A stretch of 64,000 nucleotides of DNA, taken from NCBI RefSeq assembly GCF_020091405.1, contig NZ_CP081903.1, positions 558,001 to 622,000 on the forward strand. The letters are read 5' to 3'. The notes below the pieces were generated by a model, which ran no database searches, was not told where the DNA came from, and saw nothing but the letters and a program-made list of their open reading frames with translations. The DNA comes from Bacteroides cellulosilyticus. GTDB lineage: Bacteria; Bacteroidota; Bacteroidia; Bacteroidales; Bacteroidaceae. Shown here in pieces: positions 43,884 through 52,807 of the stretch (within the stretch, counting starts at the first letter, position 1; every line of letters starts with the position of its first letter). The position numbers were made by a program, and so were the translations under genes.

Positions 43884-44657
43884 TTACTCATCTTTCACAG
43901 TTACTCTACCTTCCAGACGGGAAGTGATCTTCTTTCCGGCAGCAGTTTGACGTTCCACATAGTCCATGAACAGGCCGCGCAAAGTAGCTCCGTCCGGACA
44001 TTCCCGTTTCTCAGCCTGGGGCAAGGCAGTCATCCCGTCGTTTCCGTCAGCCAGATAGTCGATTGTAGCAATCGTATAGAGTTGATTGTCTTCTATCGGA
44101 CGCCCGCCAACCGTACCTTGCAGCAATTTCCCGTCTTTTGTAATCAGAAGCTGCACACCACTGACGCCTTCGCCATGACGCACGGCGATATTATTAAACA
44201 GTTCTTTCAGATTGACTCCCTTCATAGTCAATATACAAAGAGAATTTTCGAAAGGTAATATCTCATAGATGTTTTCGGTAGTGATAGGGCCTTCTGTCAG
44301 TACATTACGCAAACCACCCATATTTATCAGCCCCATGTCGGCAGGCTCACCCAGCACTTGTGCGGCAGCATTGCGCAGTACATCCGCTACCAGATTGGAA
44401 AGCAAGCTCTCCGGAGCTCCTTTATCCATACTCATTTCCGCAGTACCCACCACACGATACATGATACTGTCAACTTTTGCCTTATAAGGAGCAAGCAGTG
44501 CCACCGCTTCAGCATCCGGGTTCACATCCCAAGTAGAGTCAATCGCCACCATGGTTCCCTCTGACTTCGTCACCTTATATACAGAAGTACAAGAACTTAG
44601 CAGGAATGCAGCTGCCAAAAGTACACCGGGAATGAATTTCAAAGTTATTCTTTTCAT
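43884..44657 (-). CDS. 5'-nucleotidase C-terminal domain lipoprotein
   Basis: 257 residues. Lipoprotein signal ends AAFLLSSC. It matches the substrate-binding C-terminal domain of 5'-nucleotidases: ESLLSNLVADVLRNAAAQ, GLINMGGLRNVLTEGPIT, NIYEILPFENSL, and YTIATIDYLADGNDGM. In one-chain enzymes this domain follows the metal domain; here it is a separate gene placed first in the operon. The -7 box TATATTTG is at 44682-44689, 24 nt before the ATG. Confidence 0.87.
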   Translation of the reverse strand: MKRITLKFIPGVLLAAAFLLSSCTSVYKVTKSEGTMVAIDSTWDVNPDAEAVALLAPYKAKVDSIMYRVVGTAEMSMDKGAPESLLSNLVADVLRNAAAQVLGEPADMGLINMGGLRNVLTEGPITTENIYEILPFENSLCILTMKGVNLKELFNNIAVRHGEGVSGVQLLITKDGKLLQGTVGGRPIEDNQLYTIATIDYLADGNDGMTALPQAEKRECPDGATLRGLFMDYVERQTAAGKKITSRLEGRVTVKDE

Positions 44658-45138
44658 TTTGTTCGGGTTTTTAAATTGCTACAAATATAACGAATTGTCT
44701 TTCTTATCCCGTCCTGACGGAAAGAAAAAAGATGAACTTTTTCGTTTTCAGGCATATTTTTAAGTTTCGGGATGATAGTGCTGCTACTCATAACCAAAAG
44801 GAAGGCATAAAGCGTAGTATCGGCTTTTAACTCCTCTCTGAGCGGTTATGAATCTTTTCACCACAGAGGACACAGAGTTCACAGAGTTTTTAGGCTTCTA
44901 GTTCAGAGATAATTATAACCTCTGTGTCCTCTGCGTCCTCTGTGGTGAAATAATTCCTTTCTTTTCCGTTATGGGCCCAATTCAATTCCTGATTCACATA
45001 AATAATAAACCGCCGAAACTTACGTTATTAAAATATACGTAAGTTACGCACACAGCCTTTCAAGCTGACACAGATGCAAAACTTTAAAAATATACCTATA
45101 TTTGAATTCCGAAAGTAATATAAAAGACAGGCAGATAC
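44658..45138. other. Divergent intergenic region with promoters and CACAGAG repeat
   Basis: 481 bp. CAAATATA at 44682-44689 is the minus-strand -7 box for the nucleotidase operon. TATATTTG at 45097-45104 is a + strand -7 box 35 nt before the FemAB-like gene. Between them lies the third CACAGAG hairpin (44857-44950), preceded by gagcggttatgaat. No gene is seen. Confidence 0.6.
44857..44950. repeat. CACAGAG-family hairpin repeat, copy 3
   Basis: Arms ttcaccacagaggacacaga and gtcctctgcgtcctctgtgg with an AT-rich loop that is nearly identical to copy 2 (ttcagagataattataacct). Confidence 0.75.
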
Positions 45139-46104
45139 ATGGAAATAAGTGTGGCAACCGACCAGGAATGGCATATAATCCGCTACTCGGCAGGAGATAA
45201 AGAGCGCTGGGACCGCTTCGTGCGCCGCTCTAAAAACGGTACGTTCCTCTTGCTGCGTGACTATATGGATTATCATGCCGACCGTTTCCAGGATTGTTCC
45301 CTGCTGATCTTCTGCAACCGGAAGTTAACAGCCCTGTTTCCCGGTAATCTTTCCGGCAGTTGTTTCCATTCCCATCAAGGACTGACGTATGGCGGAATGC
45401 TCCTTTCCCCTTCCATCACCCTGCAACAAGTAGAAAGTGTATTTCATGCCGCACTCGATTATCTGCATAAGGAATGCAGTGTGCAGTCGATAGTCTATCG
45501 TGCTATCCCACATATCTATCACCGCTATCCTGCAGAAGAAGACCTTTATGTCCTCACCCGGCTGGGTGCAGCCCTTGTGGCACGGAGCATCTCATCCGTC
45601 ATTCCACTGGACGACCGCCTGCCTTTCCGTACTCTCCGCCGTCGCCAACTGAAAAAAGCCCTGGCATCTTCACTGACGATTGCAGAAGATGAAGACTTTG
45701 CTTCTTTCTGGCCGATACTGGAAGAAAACCTGCACGAACGATATGGGGTCTCTCCCGTACATTCGCTGGAGGAGATTACCCGTCTGCACAACAATTTCCC
45801 CCGCCAGATCTCCCTTTTCCGTGTATGCGATGAAGCCGAAACGTTGGGTGGATGCATTGTGTATGAGACTGACGAGGTAGCCCACGTGCAATACATCGCA
45901 GCTTCCCCACGCGGAAAGAAATGCGGTGCGCTCGACCTGCTTTTCCACCAATTAATATACGACCGTTATGCGCAGAAGCGATACTTCGACTTTGGCATAT
46001 CTACCGAACACGGCGGACAAATGTTGAACGAGGGATTACTCTTCCAAAAAGAAGGTTTCGGTGCAAGAGCAATTATGTATGACGTTTACGAATTACGCTT
46101 ATGA
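45139..46104 (+). CDS. GNAT/FemAB-like acyltransferase, partner of a sugar aminotransferase
   Basis: 321 residues, cytoplasmic. The sequence suggests a double GNAT (FemAB-type) fold: FVRRSKNGTFLLLRDYMDYH near the N-terminus, then VQYIAASPRGKKCGALDLLF and YFDFGISTEHGGQMLNEGL in the C-terminal half. The end overlaps the start of the DegT-family aminotransferase by 4 nt, so they act together. The likely job is N-acylation of an amino sugar made by the aminotransferase for a surface glycan. The substrate is inferred. Confidence 0.7.
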   Translation: MEISVATDQEWHIIRYSAGDKERWDRFVRRSKNGTFLLLRDYMDYHADRFQDCSLLIFCNRKLTALFPGNLSGSCFHSHQGLTYGGMLLSPSITLQQVESVFHAALDYLHKECSVQSIVYRAIPHIYHRYPAEEDLYVLTRLGAALVARSISSVIPLDDRLPFRTLRRRQLKKALASSLTIAEDEDFASFWPILEENLHERYGVSPVHSLEEITRLHNNFPRQISLFRVCDEAETLGGCIVYETDEVAHVQYIAASPRGKKCGALDLLFHQLIYDRYAQKRYFDFGISTEHGGQMLNEGLLFQKEGFGARAIMYDVYELRL

Positions 46105-47243
46105 TAAAGTATTTAGACCTGCAAAAGATCAATGCCTCCTTCGAACCCGAACTGTCGGATGCTCTGTTGCGTGTTTCCCATTCCGGATGGTATCTGCACG
46201 GGGAAGCTACAGCCCGTTTTGAAGAGGAGTTCGCTGCTTATTGCGGTACTTCTTATTGTGTTGGCACTGGAAATGGTCTGGATGCTCTTACTTTGATATT
46301 TCTGGCTTACCGGGAACTGGGAGTGATGGATGCAGGCGATGAAGTTATTGTTCCTGCCAATACATACATTGCCACCCTGCTTTCCATTCTTCGTGCCGGT
46401 CTGAAACCAATGCTTTGTGAACCTTCTTTCGAAACATGCAATATAGATGCCGCCTATGCCGAGACACAGATTACTCCCCGTACGCGTGCCATACTGCCCG
46501 TCCACCTGTACGGGCGTTTAGCTGACATGAAAGAGATATGCGAGTTAGCCAACCGCTACGAACTGAAAGTCATAGAAGACGCTGCACAAGCACATGGAGC
46601 TGTCTGGAACAAAGGTTTACCGGGGAAAGGAAATCAGCCTCTGCGTGCCGGTAATCTGGGAGATGCCGCTGCTTTCAGCTTTTATCCTGCCAAGAATTTA
46701 GGGGCATTAGGGGATGGCGGCGCTATAACCACTCACGATGAAAGACTTGCCGCCACAGTGCGTTCCATAGCCAATTATGGCTCCACGGAGAAATATGTCC
46801 ATCGATATCAAGGTATAAACAGCCGTCTGGACGAGTTGCAGGCGGCAGTCCTTTCCGTGAAGCTCCCCCGGTTGGATCAGGATAATATCCGTAGAAGGGA
46901 AATAGCGCAAATATATAAAGAAGGAATCGACTGGCAGCGTCTGGAATTACAGAGTACTGTCCATACGAATGACATCAATGAAGCCAATGTTTTTCATATC
47001 TTCCCCGTCTTTTCTCCCCGCAGGGATGAATGGCAACGTTATCTCAATAGTCACGGCATTTGTACTCAAATTCATTACCCCATCCCTCCCCATCGCCAGG
47101 AAGCGTTGAAAAAAGAATATGGAATGCAACAACTCCCCATTACGGAACGCATCCATAATGAGGAGTTAAGCCTCCCTATATCTCCATTACTGACGAATGA
47201 AGATATAGAGCGGATTATTGACTGTGCAAATACCTTTATTTAG
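46101..47243 (+). CDS. DegT/DnrJ/EryC1-family sugar aminotransferase
   Basis: 380 residues. PLP fold type I features: HSGWYLHGEATARFEEEFA, GTGNGLDALTLIF, EDAAQAHGAVW, and the PLP Lys in SFYPAKNLGALGDGGAI. It resembles FdtB/QdtB-type enzymes that make dTDP-3-amino-3,6-dideoxyhexoses. The usual keto-isomerase (FdtA type) is absent; only the acyltransferase partner is adjacent. The 3' end overlaps the end of the convergent xylanase gene by 4 nt. Confidence 0.87.
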   Translation: MIKYLDLQKINASFEPELSDALLRVSHSGWYLHGEATARFEEEFAAYCGTSYCVGTGNGLDALTLIFLAYRELGVMDAGDEVIVPANTYIATLLSILRAGLKPMLCEPSFETCNIDAAYAETQITPRTRAILPVHLYGRLADMKEICELANRYELKVIEDAAQAHGAVWNKGLPGKGNQPLRAGNLGDAAAFSFYPAKNLGALGDGGAITTHDERLAATVRSIANYGSTEKYVHRYQGINSRLDELQAAVLSVKLPRLDQDNIRRREIAQIYKEGIDWQRLELQSTVHTNDINEANVFHIFPVFSPRRDEWQRYLNSHGICTQIHYPIPPHRQEALKKEYGMQQLPITERIHNEELSLPISPLLTNEDIERIIDCANTFI

Positions 47244-49999
47244 AAATTCAACACTTTATAATACGACGATTTCGGCAGTAAGTTTTCGTCAAACAGAAGC
47301 GGATAGTTACGCTGACGGTTACCACGGCGGCGATCCAACCATGAATCACCATCATATACATTCCAGAAAGTAACATTGCTAACCACATTCTTGTATTCGC
47401 GCAGCACCCGGAACAGCATATCATACTGGGCTACCTGTGCCGCATCCGCTTCAGGAGTCAATTCCAACGTCCTGTTATCCTGGTTCACACTCAACTGTCC
47501 TCCCTGCTCTCTCGTATTTATACGAACGTCCAGTTCAGTGATATGGATATTATCAACCACCTGCGAATAAAGCTCGATAGCCTTCCTAAACTCATCCTCC
47601 GTAGGAGAAAGGGTATTATAATGTCCCTGCATTCCGATACCGGAGATGGGTATTCCCTCAGCCTTCATGCTTTTAACCATATTATAAATGCGGTCACGCT
47701 TCGCCGGGTTTGTCTCATTATAATCATTGTAGAAGAGCAATGCTTTGGGATCTGCCTCATGAGCATATTCAAAAGCCTTCTTTATAAACTCGTCCCCTGC
47801 AATCTTATAATAAAGAGACTGACGATAAGGCACTTCCGCTTTCGGATCATCCGTCATCGCTTCGTTCACTACGTCCCAGGCATAGACGACATCCTTATAT
47901 CTATTTACAATCGTATGGATATGCTTTCTCATTCTCTCAAACAGTACCTCCTTGGAAACCAAATTTCCCTTTTCATCATGGAACATCCAGTCCGGAGTCT
48001 GGGCATGCCAGACAAGGCAATGACCGCGAAGCCCTATTTTATTGGTACGGGCAAAGTTGGCTATCTTATCAGCGTTCTCCCAGTTCCACTGTCCCTCCAC
48101 TGGCTCCGTAGGCTGAGGTTTCATATCGTTCTCTGCAGTGATACTGTTAAAGTTGGAAGTAATCAGTGCCATCTGTTGAGGTGATTTCAGATTTGCCATA
48201 TTTATCGCACAGCCCACAGTGAAATAATCAGCATACGCATCTTTCAGGTTGTTCACCACAATATCATTCGCAGAAGTAGCATACAAACCTATCAGACAGC
48301 CGGTAAAACCACCTGCCACGTTCGTTGAAAGAATATCACCGGGCACGGTATTTCCCAACTGTACGAAGTCAGTTCCATCCGTTGAATAATAAAAGCCATA
48401 GCCATCTCCCTCACCCTTTACTCGCAGTTGAATGGGATTCTTCACATCTACTTTCGCACTTGCAACAAGTCCGGATTTACCTCTTGCCGTTCTTTCCAGC
48501 ACCATGTAGAAATCTTTGTCCTTCTTTGTCAAGCCAAAGACATAATTGAATTTTTCACTCTGCACGCAAGTGATGCCTGCCAGATCTTTCTCTGTCTTCG
48601 GAACATACTTCAATGTGGTAGTAAACGAAAAGTTATTATGCTGCTGTCTGTAGAAGAGTGTTGAAGTAGGCTTCACCTCTTTTATGTTCACCGGGAAAGG
48701 AGTAATCTGCAATCCTCCGTCTTTCAATACTGAGATGAACTCTTCACGAGGACCTCTCAAACCAATCCAGCGGTAATCCAGTTGCGGAGATGTGAAGTTT
48801 TCAGTGAACGTAAAATTACCATTGGGGAAGTAACCGTCTTCTCCGGTTTTATTCTCCACTCCTTTAGGTGTTTTCAGCTTCGGCTCCATCGGGATCAATC
48901 CGTTTTCAAAGACAGGGAATTCTCCCGACCAGTCAACCGGCAGGATAAACGTTTCACGGCCAATGTTCACTCTGCCCTTCTCATTCGGGCGGATAGCCAG
49001 GAATACACCGTAATATTTGCCGTCAGGACCTTCCACTAAATCGGCATGTCCGGCCCAGTCCACCATATTCTTCCGCTTCTGATTCAAGTATCTCTGGCTC
49101 AGGATAGGATTATTGGGAGCCGGAATAAAGGGACCTTTCGGGCTGTCACTCACAAAGATTACTTCACTATGCCAATCTCCGGTACCACCTTCGGCACACA
49201 TCAGATAGTAGCGTCCGTTCTTCTTATAGATATGCGGAGCTTCAATCCAGATAGGTTTCTTGGACAAATCCACACCACCATTCACAATTACCTGATCCGA
49301 ACCGGGAATCACCTGATCGTTTTCCACATCATACTCCCAGATTTTAATTACACGATGTCCGTTATAGAGTTCTTCACCACGCTTCGGTCCATCGTTATGA
49401 ACCACATACGCCTTGCCGTTATCATCAAAAAAGATAGAAGGGTCAATACCGTCAAAATTCAACTTGATAGGATCACTCCATCCTTTGAAAGGATCTTTCG
49501 ACTTTACAATGATGTTCCCGAATCCCCCCGCAAACTGGGTGGTGATCATATAGAAAGTATCATTATTGGGATTATACTTGATGGCCGGAGCATACACACC
49601 GGCACTGATACCCGTATCATGTACTTTCAGCTGTGAGGTACGGTCCAGCACATGACCTATCTGCGTCCAGTTCACCAAATCCTTTGAATGGAAGATAGGC
49701 ACACCGGGAAACATGGCGAACGATGAACACACCAGGAAGTAGTCATCCCCTTTGCGGGTTATGGACGGATCGGGGTAACAACCTTGCAAAATAGGATTAT
49801 AAAACTCACCGGCCTGCAACGGATTCTCGTTATACACCTGATCATTCCCCTGATAAACCGCTTGCAAGAATACCGGAGCACCCTTCACCTTTTTACCTTT
49901 AGCCCCTTGGCTAAAACCTGCCACTGAAAACATTGTCATACAAAGTGACAACAAAATGATGCGCTTACCCACGGAAAGCGTCGATTTCACCTTTTTCAT
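47240..49999 (-). CDS. Bifunctional GH43-GH10 xylan-degrading enzyme
   Basis: 919 residues from the ATG at 49999 (MKKVKSTLSVGKRIILL). Signal peptide ends near VAGFSQ. GH43 propeller at about 65-360 with Asp in GCYPDPSITR, Asp in DGIDPSIFFDD and Glu in WIEAPHIYKKNG, then a beta-sandwich GH43_C2-type domain to about 595. The GH10 barrel occupies about 600-919 with NSITAENDMKPQPTEP, acid/base Glu in AWDVVNEAM and nucleophile Glu in NIHITELDVR. It combines xylosidase or arabinofuranosidase action with endo-xylanase. It follows another GH43 gene by 37 nt. Confidence 0.92.
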   Translation of the reverse strand: MKKVKSTLSVGKRIILLSLCMTMFSVAGFSQGAKGKKVKGAPVFLQAVYQGNDQVYNENPLQAGEFYNPILQGCYPDPSITRKGDDYFLVCSSFAMFPGVPIFHSKDLVNWTQIGHVLDRTSQLKVHDTGISAGVYAPAIKYNPNNDTFYMITTQFAGGFGNIIVKSKDPFKGWSDPIKLNFDGIDPSIFFDDNGKAYVVHNDGPKRGEELYNGHRVIKIWEYDVENDQVIPGSDQVIVNGGVDLSKKPIWIEAPHIYKKNGRYYLMCAEGGTGDWHSEVIFVSDSPKGPFIPAPNNPILSQRYLNQKRKNMVDWAGHADLVEGPDGKYYGVFLAIRPNEKGRVNIGRETFILPVDWSGEFPVFENGLIPMEPKLKTPKGVENKTGEDGYFPNGNFTFTENFTSPQLDYRWIGLRGPREEFISVLKDGGLQITPFPVNIKEVKPTSTLFYRQQHNNFSFTTTLKYVPKTEKDLAGITCVQSEKFNYVFGLTKKDKDFYMVLERTARGKSGLVASAKVDVKNPIQLRVKGEGDGYGFYYSTDGTDFVQLGNTVPGDILSTNVAGGFTGCLIGLYATSANDIVVNNLKDAYADYFTVGCAINMANLKSPQQMALITSNFNSITAENDMKPQPTEPVEGQWNWENADKIANFARTNKIGLRGHCLVWHAQTPDWMFHDEKGNLVSKEVLFERMRKHIHTIVNRYKDVVYAWDVVNEAMTDDPKAEVPYRQSLYYKIAGDEFIKKAFEYAHEADPKALLFYNDYNETNPAKRDRIYNMVKSMKAEGIPISGIGMQGHYNTLSPTEDEFRKAIELYSQVVDNIHITELDVRINTREQGGQLSVNQDNRTLELTPEADAAQVAQYDMLFRVLREYKNVVSNVTFWNVYDGDSWLDRRRGNRQRNYPLLFDENLLPKSSYYKVLNF

Positions 50000-50036
50000 A
50001 TCTAATATCAATTATGATTTATAATTACTCGCTATC

Positions 50037-51596
50037 TCATTTACTGTCACTTATACGGAAATAATCAAAGTCCACATACCCTCCGGGAGCCTTGGTAGCA
50101 TAATTGAATAGTCCGAAACGGTATCCCATAAAATGCGGGAGAGTATAAGCCATCTTGAGCTGGCTTCCTATTTTTGTCCACTTCTTGCCATCCAGGCTAT
50201 AGTAGAAGTCCGCTATATCTTTCTTATCGGTGAAGTCACATTCGGCTTTCAGGAATACTGTATTCTGGTTCAGTGGCAGACTTTCCACCTCTTCCGGTTT
50301 GTCAGTCTGCGCACTTACCATTACAATCTTCTTTACCCCGTTTTCATATTTTACACCTACTAATCCATATTTCTTCTGGAGAAGTGCAAGCCCTGCAAAA
50401 TCACCTTCTTTCATATCAGACACATCCATAGAAGTAGTTCCTGAACATACCGGACCAATCGTCCGCTGTGTCAACGTGTTTCTTGCAGACAGGAAATCAG
50501 TATCTATCCGTCCGGTTTTGAGTCGCAGATATCCCTTCCGTTCACTAACTGACCAGAGAGAATTATCCGGGTTGTGATTCCACTGCCAAACCAGCGGCAA
50601 AGCCGCATCCTTCTTCTTGCGTGTAAACTCATCCGAGGCAACAATACCCGGTATCAGTCCTTTACTTGCCGGCAGATCTAATGTTTCCGGAACCTTTCCA
50701 TTTATTCCGAGAACCGGCCATCCATCTTCCCATTTCACCGGAACAAGGTAAGGGATACGGCCTACAGAACCATTATCACGGAAAAGATAAGCAAACCATC
50801 TGCCATCAGGCGTATCTATCAAGCCGCCTTGGGCAACACCTTTATCCTGCAAAGCCACTCTACCTTCCCAAGGACCATTTATATTATCAGCGCGGTGAAT
50901 AACCACTGTACGCATTCCTCCTTTCGGCCAAGTAATATTAAACAAATAATACTTCCCATTTACTTTAAATAACTGTGAACCCTCGGCAGGTAATCCGACA
51001 TTATCTCCTGACGGAGCACTGGCATTCTCTATAAAGATACGTTCGGTACCCTCTTTGATCCCGGATAAATCGGGTTTCAGTTCCGCTATATGCAATTTGC
51101 CACCTCCCCAGATGATATAAATACGACCATCATCGTCAAAGAAAACAGAATGATCATGATAGGAAGGATTAAAGGATATTGCTTTCCAAGGACCTTTCTC
51201 TATATCTTTCGTAGTATATATATAGGTCTTCCCGGTAGTACTGGAGAACGTCGACACATAAAACATATTATTATGATAACGAATGCAGCTTGCCCACGTA
51301 CCACTGCCATAAGCATTCTTACCATTATTTAGGTTCAGTGCATTCACATCGGCCAGTATATCGTAACAATAACTCACCAACTCCCAGTTCACAAGATCTT
51401 TAGATTTCATAATGGGCACTCCCGGAGCCATGTGCATGGTAGTACTACTCATGTAATAAGTATCTCCCACCCGGATCATTGACATATCGGGTACATCGGC
51501 ATGAACCACCGGATTTTTGGCAGAAGTGTTTTGCGCAAGAGTCGCATAACTGTAGAAAATAGATGCCAGCAGAAAAAGACAAAAATGTTTTCGCAT
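50037..51596 (-). CDS. GH43 beta-xylosidase/arabinofuranosidase
   Basis: 519 residues from the ATG at 51596 (MRKHFCLFLLASIFYSYATLAQ), which starts a signal peptide; the longer frame begins at a less likely codon. GH43 triad: Asp in VHADVPDMSMIRVGD, Asp in YHDHSVFFDDDG and Glu in GLPAEGSQLF. The C-terminal GH43_C2-type beta-sandwich ends GGYVDFDYFRISD. It is first in a two-gene xylan operon with the GH43-GH10 fusion. No SusCD or regulator is adjacent, so control is probably from elsewhere. Confidence 0.88.
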   Translation of the reverse strand: MRKHFCLFLLASIFYSYATLAQNTSAKNPVVHADVPDMSMIRVGDTYYMSSTTMHMAPGVPIMKSKDLVNWELVSYCYDILADVNALNLNNGKNAYGSGTWASCIRYHNNMFYVSTFSSTTGKTYIYTTKDIEKGPWKAISFNPSYHDHSVFFDDDGRIYIIWGGGKLHIAELKPDLSGIKEGTERIFIENASAPSGDNVGLPAEGSQLFKVNGKYYLFNITWPKGGMRTVVIHRADNINGPWEGRVALQDKGVAQGGLIDTPDGRWFAYLFRDNGSVGRIPYLVPVKWEDGWPVLGINGKVPETLDLPASKGLIPGIVASDEFTRKKKDAALPLVWQWNHNPDNSLWSVSERKGYLRLKTGRIDTDFLSARNTLTQRTIGPVCSGTTSMDVSDMKEGDFAGLALLQKKYGLVGVKYENGVKKIVMVSAQTDKPEEVESLPLNQNTVFLKAECDFTDKKDIADFYYSLDGKKWTKIGSQLKMAYTLPHFMGYRFGLFNYATKAPGGYVDFDYFRISDSK

Positions 51597-51647
51597 AGTT
51601 ATATCCTTTTTTATTATTGTTTTTGAAAAGACAAAATTTACCGACAG

Positions 51648-51758
51648 CAAATATACAGTATCGAATCCAAGAGATACCTATAATCATTTTACACATTCTT
51701 TCGCTGATATTACATCTTTACCGATGTATGTTTCATAATCTTTCACTCACGTTACATC
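51648..51758 (-). promoter_or_regulatory. Xylan operon promoter with direct-repeat operator
   Basis: CAAATATA at 51648-51655 reads TATATTTG on the minus strand. Two direct repeats upstream, CTTTCGCTGATATTACATC (51698-51716) and CTTTCACTCACGTTACATC (51740-51758), match at 14 of 19 positions and are 42 bp apart (four helical turns). They are candidate binding sites for a xylan-responsive regulator. Confidence 0.5.
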
Positions 51759-51796
51759 GGGCTGTTACAAGTGCTTGTTGGGTGGTTTTAATCGAA

Positions 51797-51840
51797 AAAG
51801 CCGCTACCCGAAAATTCGGATAGCGGCTTCTATTTTTTAT
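51797..51840. terminator. Terminator hairpin, copy 1, after the hepT-like gene
   Basis: agccgctaccc and ggatagcggct form a stem around gaaaattc, with T-runs on both sides (tattttttat on +, cttttt on the minus strand). A near-identical hairpin lies at 52605-52650, on the other side of the HEPN-MNT pair. Confidence 0.75.
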
Positions 51841-51856
51841 TAATCTATAGTTAGAA

Positions 51857-52222
51857 TCAAATTTCTTTTTTCATCCTTTGAACAGTTTCAAGCAATACCG
51901 GAAAATCATTTTTTATCACACTAAATATTTCCTCTGCATCAATACGATGGTATTCATGTGCTATAACATCGCGTAAACCCATAATCTCACGCCAAGGGAT
52001 TTCAGGATAATGCACCAAGTATCCGGCATTCTTTGCATCAAGCACTTTAATACTTTCACCAATAAAAATGAGTTGCATACAAACTCCCCCCAACAAAAAC
52101 ATACCCGAAGAAGAGTTCAAAAAATCATCGGGCGCAACGATATGCTCTGTCTGTTCTCTTACCAGAAGAATAGCATCCTCCACTCTTTCCAGCAGAGAGT
52201 AAATACGTGCCTCCTTATACAT
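51857..52222 (-). CDS. HepT-like HEPN-domain toxin (DUF86)
   Basis: 121 residues, all helical. The HEPN RNase motif R-x4-H is present in GLRDVIAHEYHRID; EIPWREIMG precedes it. HepT-type proteins cleave RNA and are blocked by AMPylation of the Tyr near this motif by the partner MntA. The gene overlaps the end of the nucleotidyltransferase gene by 8 nt. The pair is complete, so it is probably functional. Confidence 0.85.
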   Translation of the reverse strand: MYKEARIYSLLERVEDAILLVREQTEHIVAPDDFLNSSSGMFLLGGVCMQLIFIGESIKVLDAKNAGYLVHYPEIPWREIMGLRDVIAHEYHRIDAEEIFSVIKNDFPVLLETVQRMKKEI

Positions 52223-52508
52223 AAATCAAATCTCTATCAAGTTCTTCACCAAACAGAGTACCCGAGAATTGTTTACGCAGACGTATCAAGTCCACCTTAC
52301 ATCCAAAGAGTTTTTCTAAATCCATTTTCATACGAACACGCAAAAAGAGATTGGGCGTCCCTTCATAAGCCACATCCACATCACTATCTTCATTTTGCTC
52401 ACCACGAGCCACAGACCCAAACAAAGCCATTCTTGTGACTCCTTGCTGGCTAGCCACTTCTTCAAAATAATGGCAAAGTATTTTCTGATATTCCGTCTTA
52501 GATTTCAT
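52215..52508 (-). CDS. MntA-like nucleotidyltransferase antitoxin
   Basis: 97 residues from the ATG at 52508, placed 6 nt after AGGAGT; a nearer ATG at 52514 lies too close to it. The minimal nucleotidyltransferase motif ALFGSVARGEQNEDSDVDVA has the Gly-Ser and both Asp residues. In characterised systems MntA adds AMP to HepT and silences it. -7 box TATCTTTG at 52530-52537 on the minus strand. Confidence 0.85.
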   Translation of the reverse strand: MKSKTEYQKILCHYFEEVASQQGVTRMALFGSVARGEQNEDSDVDVAYEGTPNLFLRVRMKMDLEKLFGCKVDLIRLRKQFSGTLFGEELDRDLIYV

Positions 52509-52604
52509 GTTCATACTCCTTTCTTGAAACAAAGATACTACAAATTACCAGAAAAGCAATAAAAGAAAAACTTTATTTATCCTTCTACAACTCACTATAT
52601 TACG

Positions 52605-52650
52605 AAAAAGCCGCTATCTAAAAATTCAAATAACGGCTTCTCTCTTTTTA
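52605..52650. terminator. Terminator hairpin, copy 2, between smalltalk gene and HEPN-MNT pair
   Basis: agccgctat and ataacggct flank ctaaaattca; the surrounding gaaaaagccgcta and cggcttct blocks match copy 1 at 51797-51840. It can end transcription from the smalltalk/HU side. Confidence 0.7.
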
Positions 52651-52664
52651 TAAACTGTATCACT

Positions 52665-52787
52665 TTAGAAAGTCATTGCTTGCCCTCCAATCACGCCTGC
52701 AATGGCGGTGGCAACAGCAATAATCACTTTTAAAATCACCTTCCAATTCGTTTTCTTCATAGCGATTTTCTTGATTTTCATTCTCAT
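52665..52787 (-). CDS. Smalltalk-type small protein
   Basis: The core is 31 residues from the ATG at 52760 (MKKTNWKVILKVIIAVATAI, ending GVIGGQAMTF); an ATG at 52787 would add 9 basic residues (MRMKIKKIA). It has one hydrophobic helix after a basic start and matches the small Bacteroidales peptides annotated as smalltalk protein, which are often found beside HU-family genes, as here. Function is unknown. It follows the HU-HIG gene by about 20-50 nt and probably shares its transcript. Confidence 0.7.
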   Translation of the reverse strand: MRMKIKKIAMKKTNWKVILKVIIAVATAIAGVIGGQAMTF

Positions 52788-52807
52788 TTTTTATTTTTTA
52801 GATCTCC

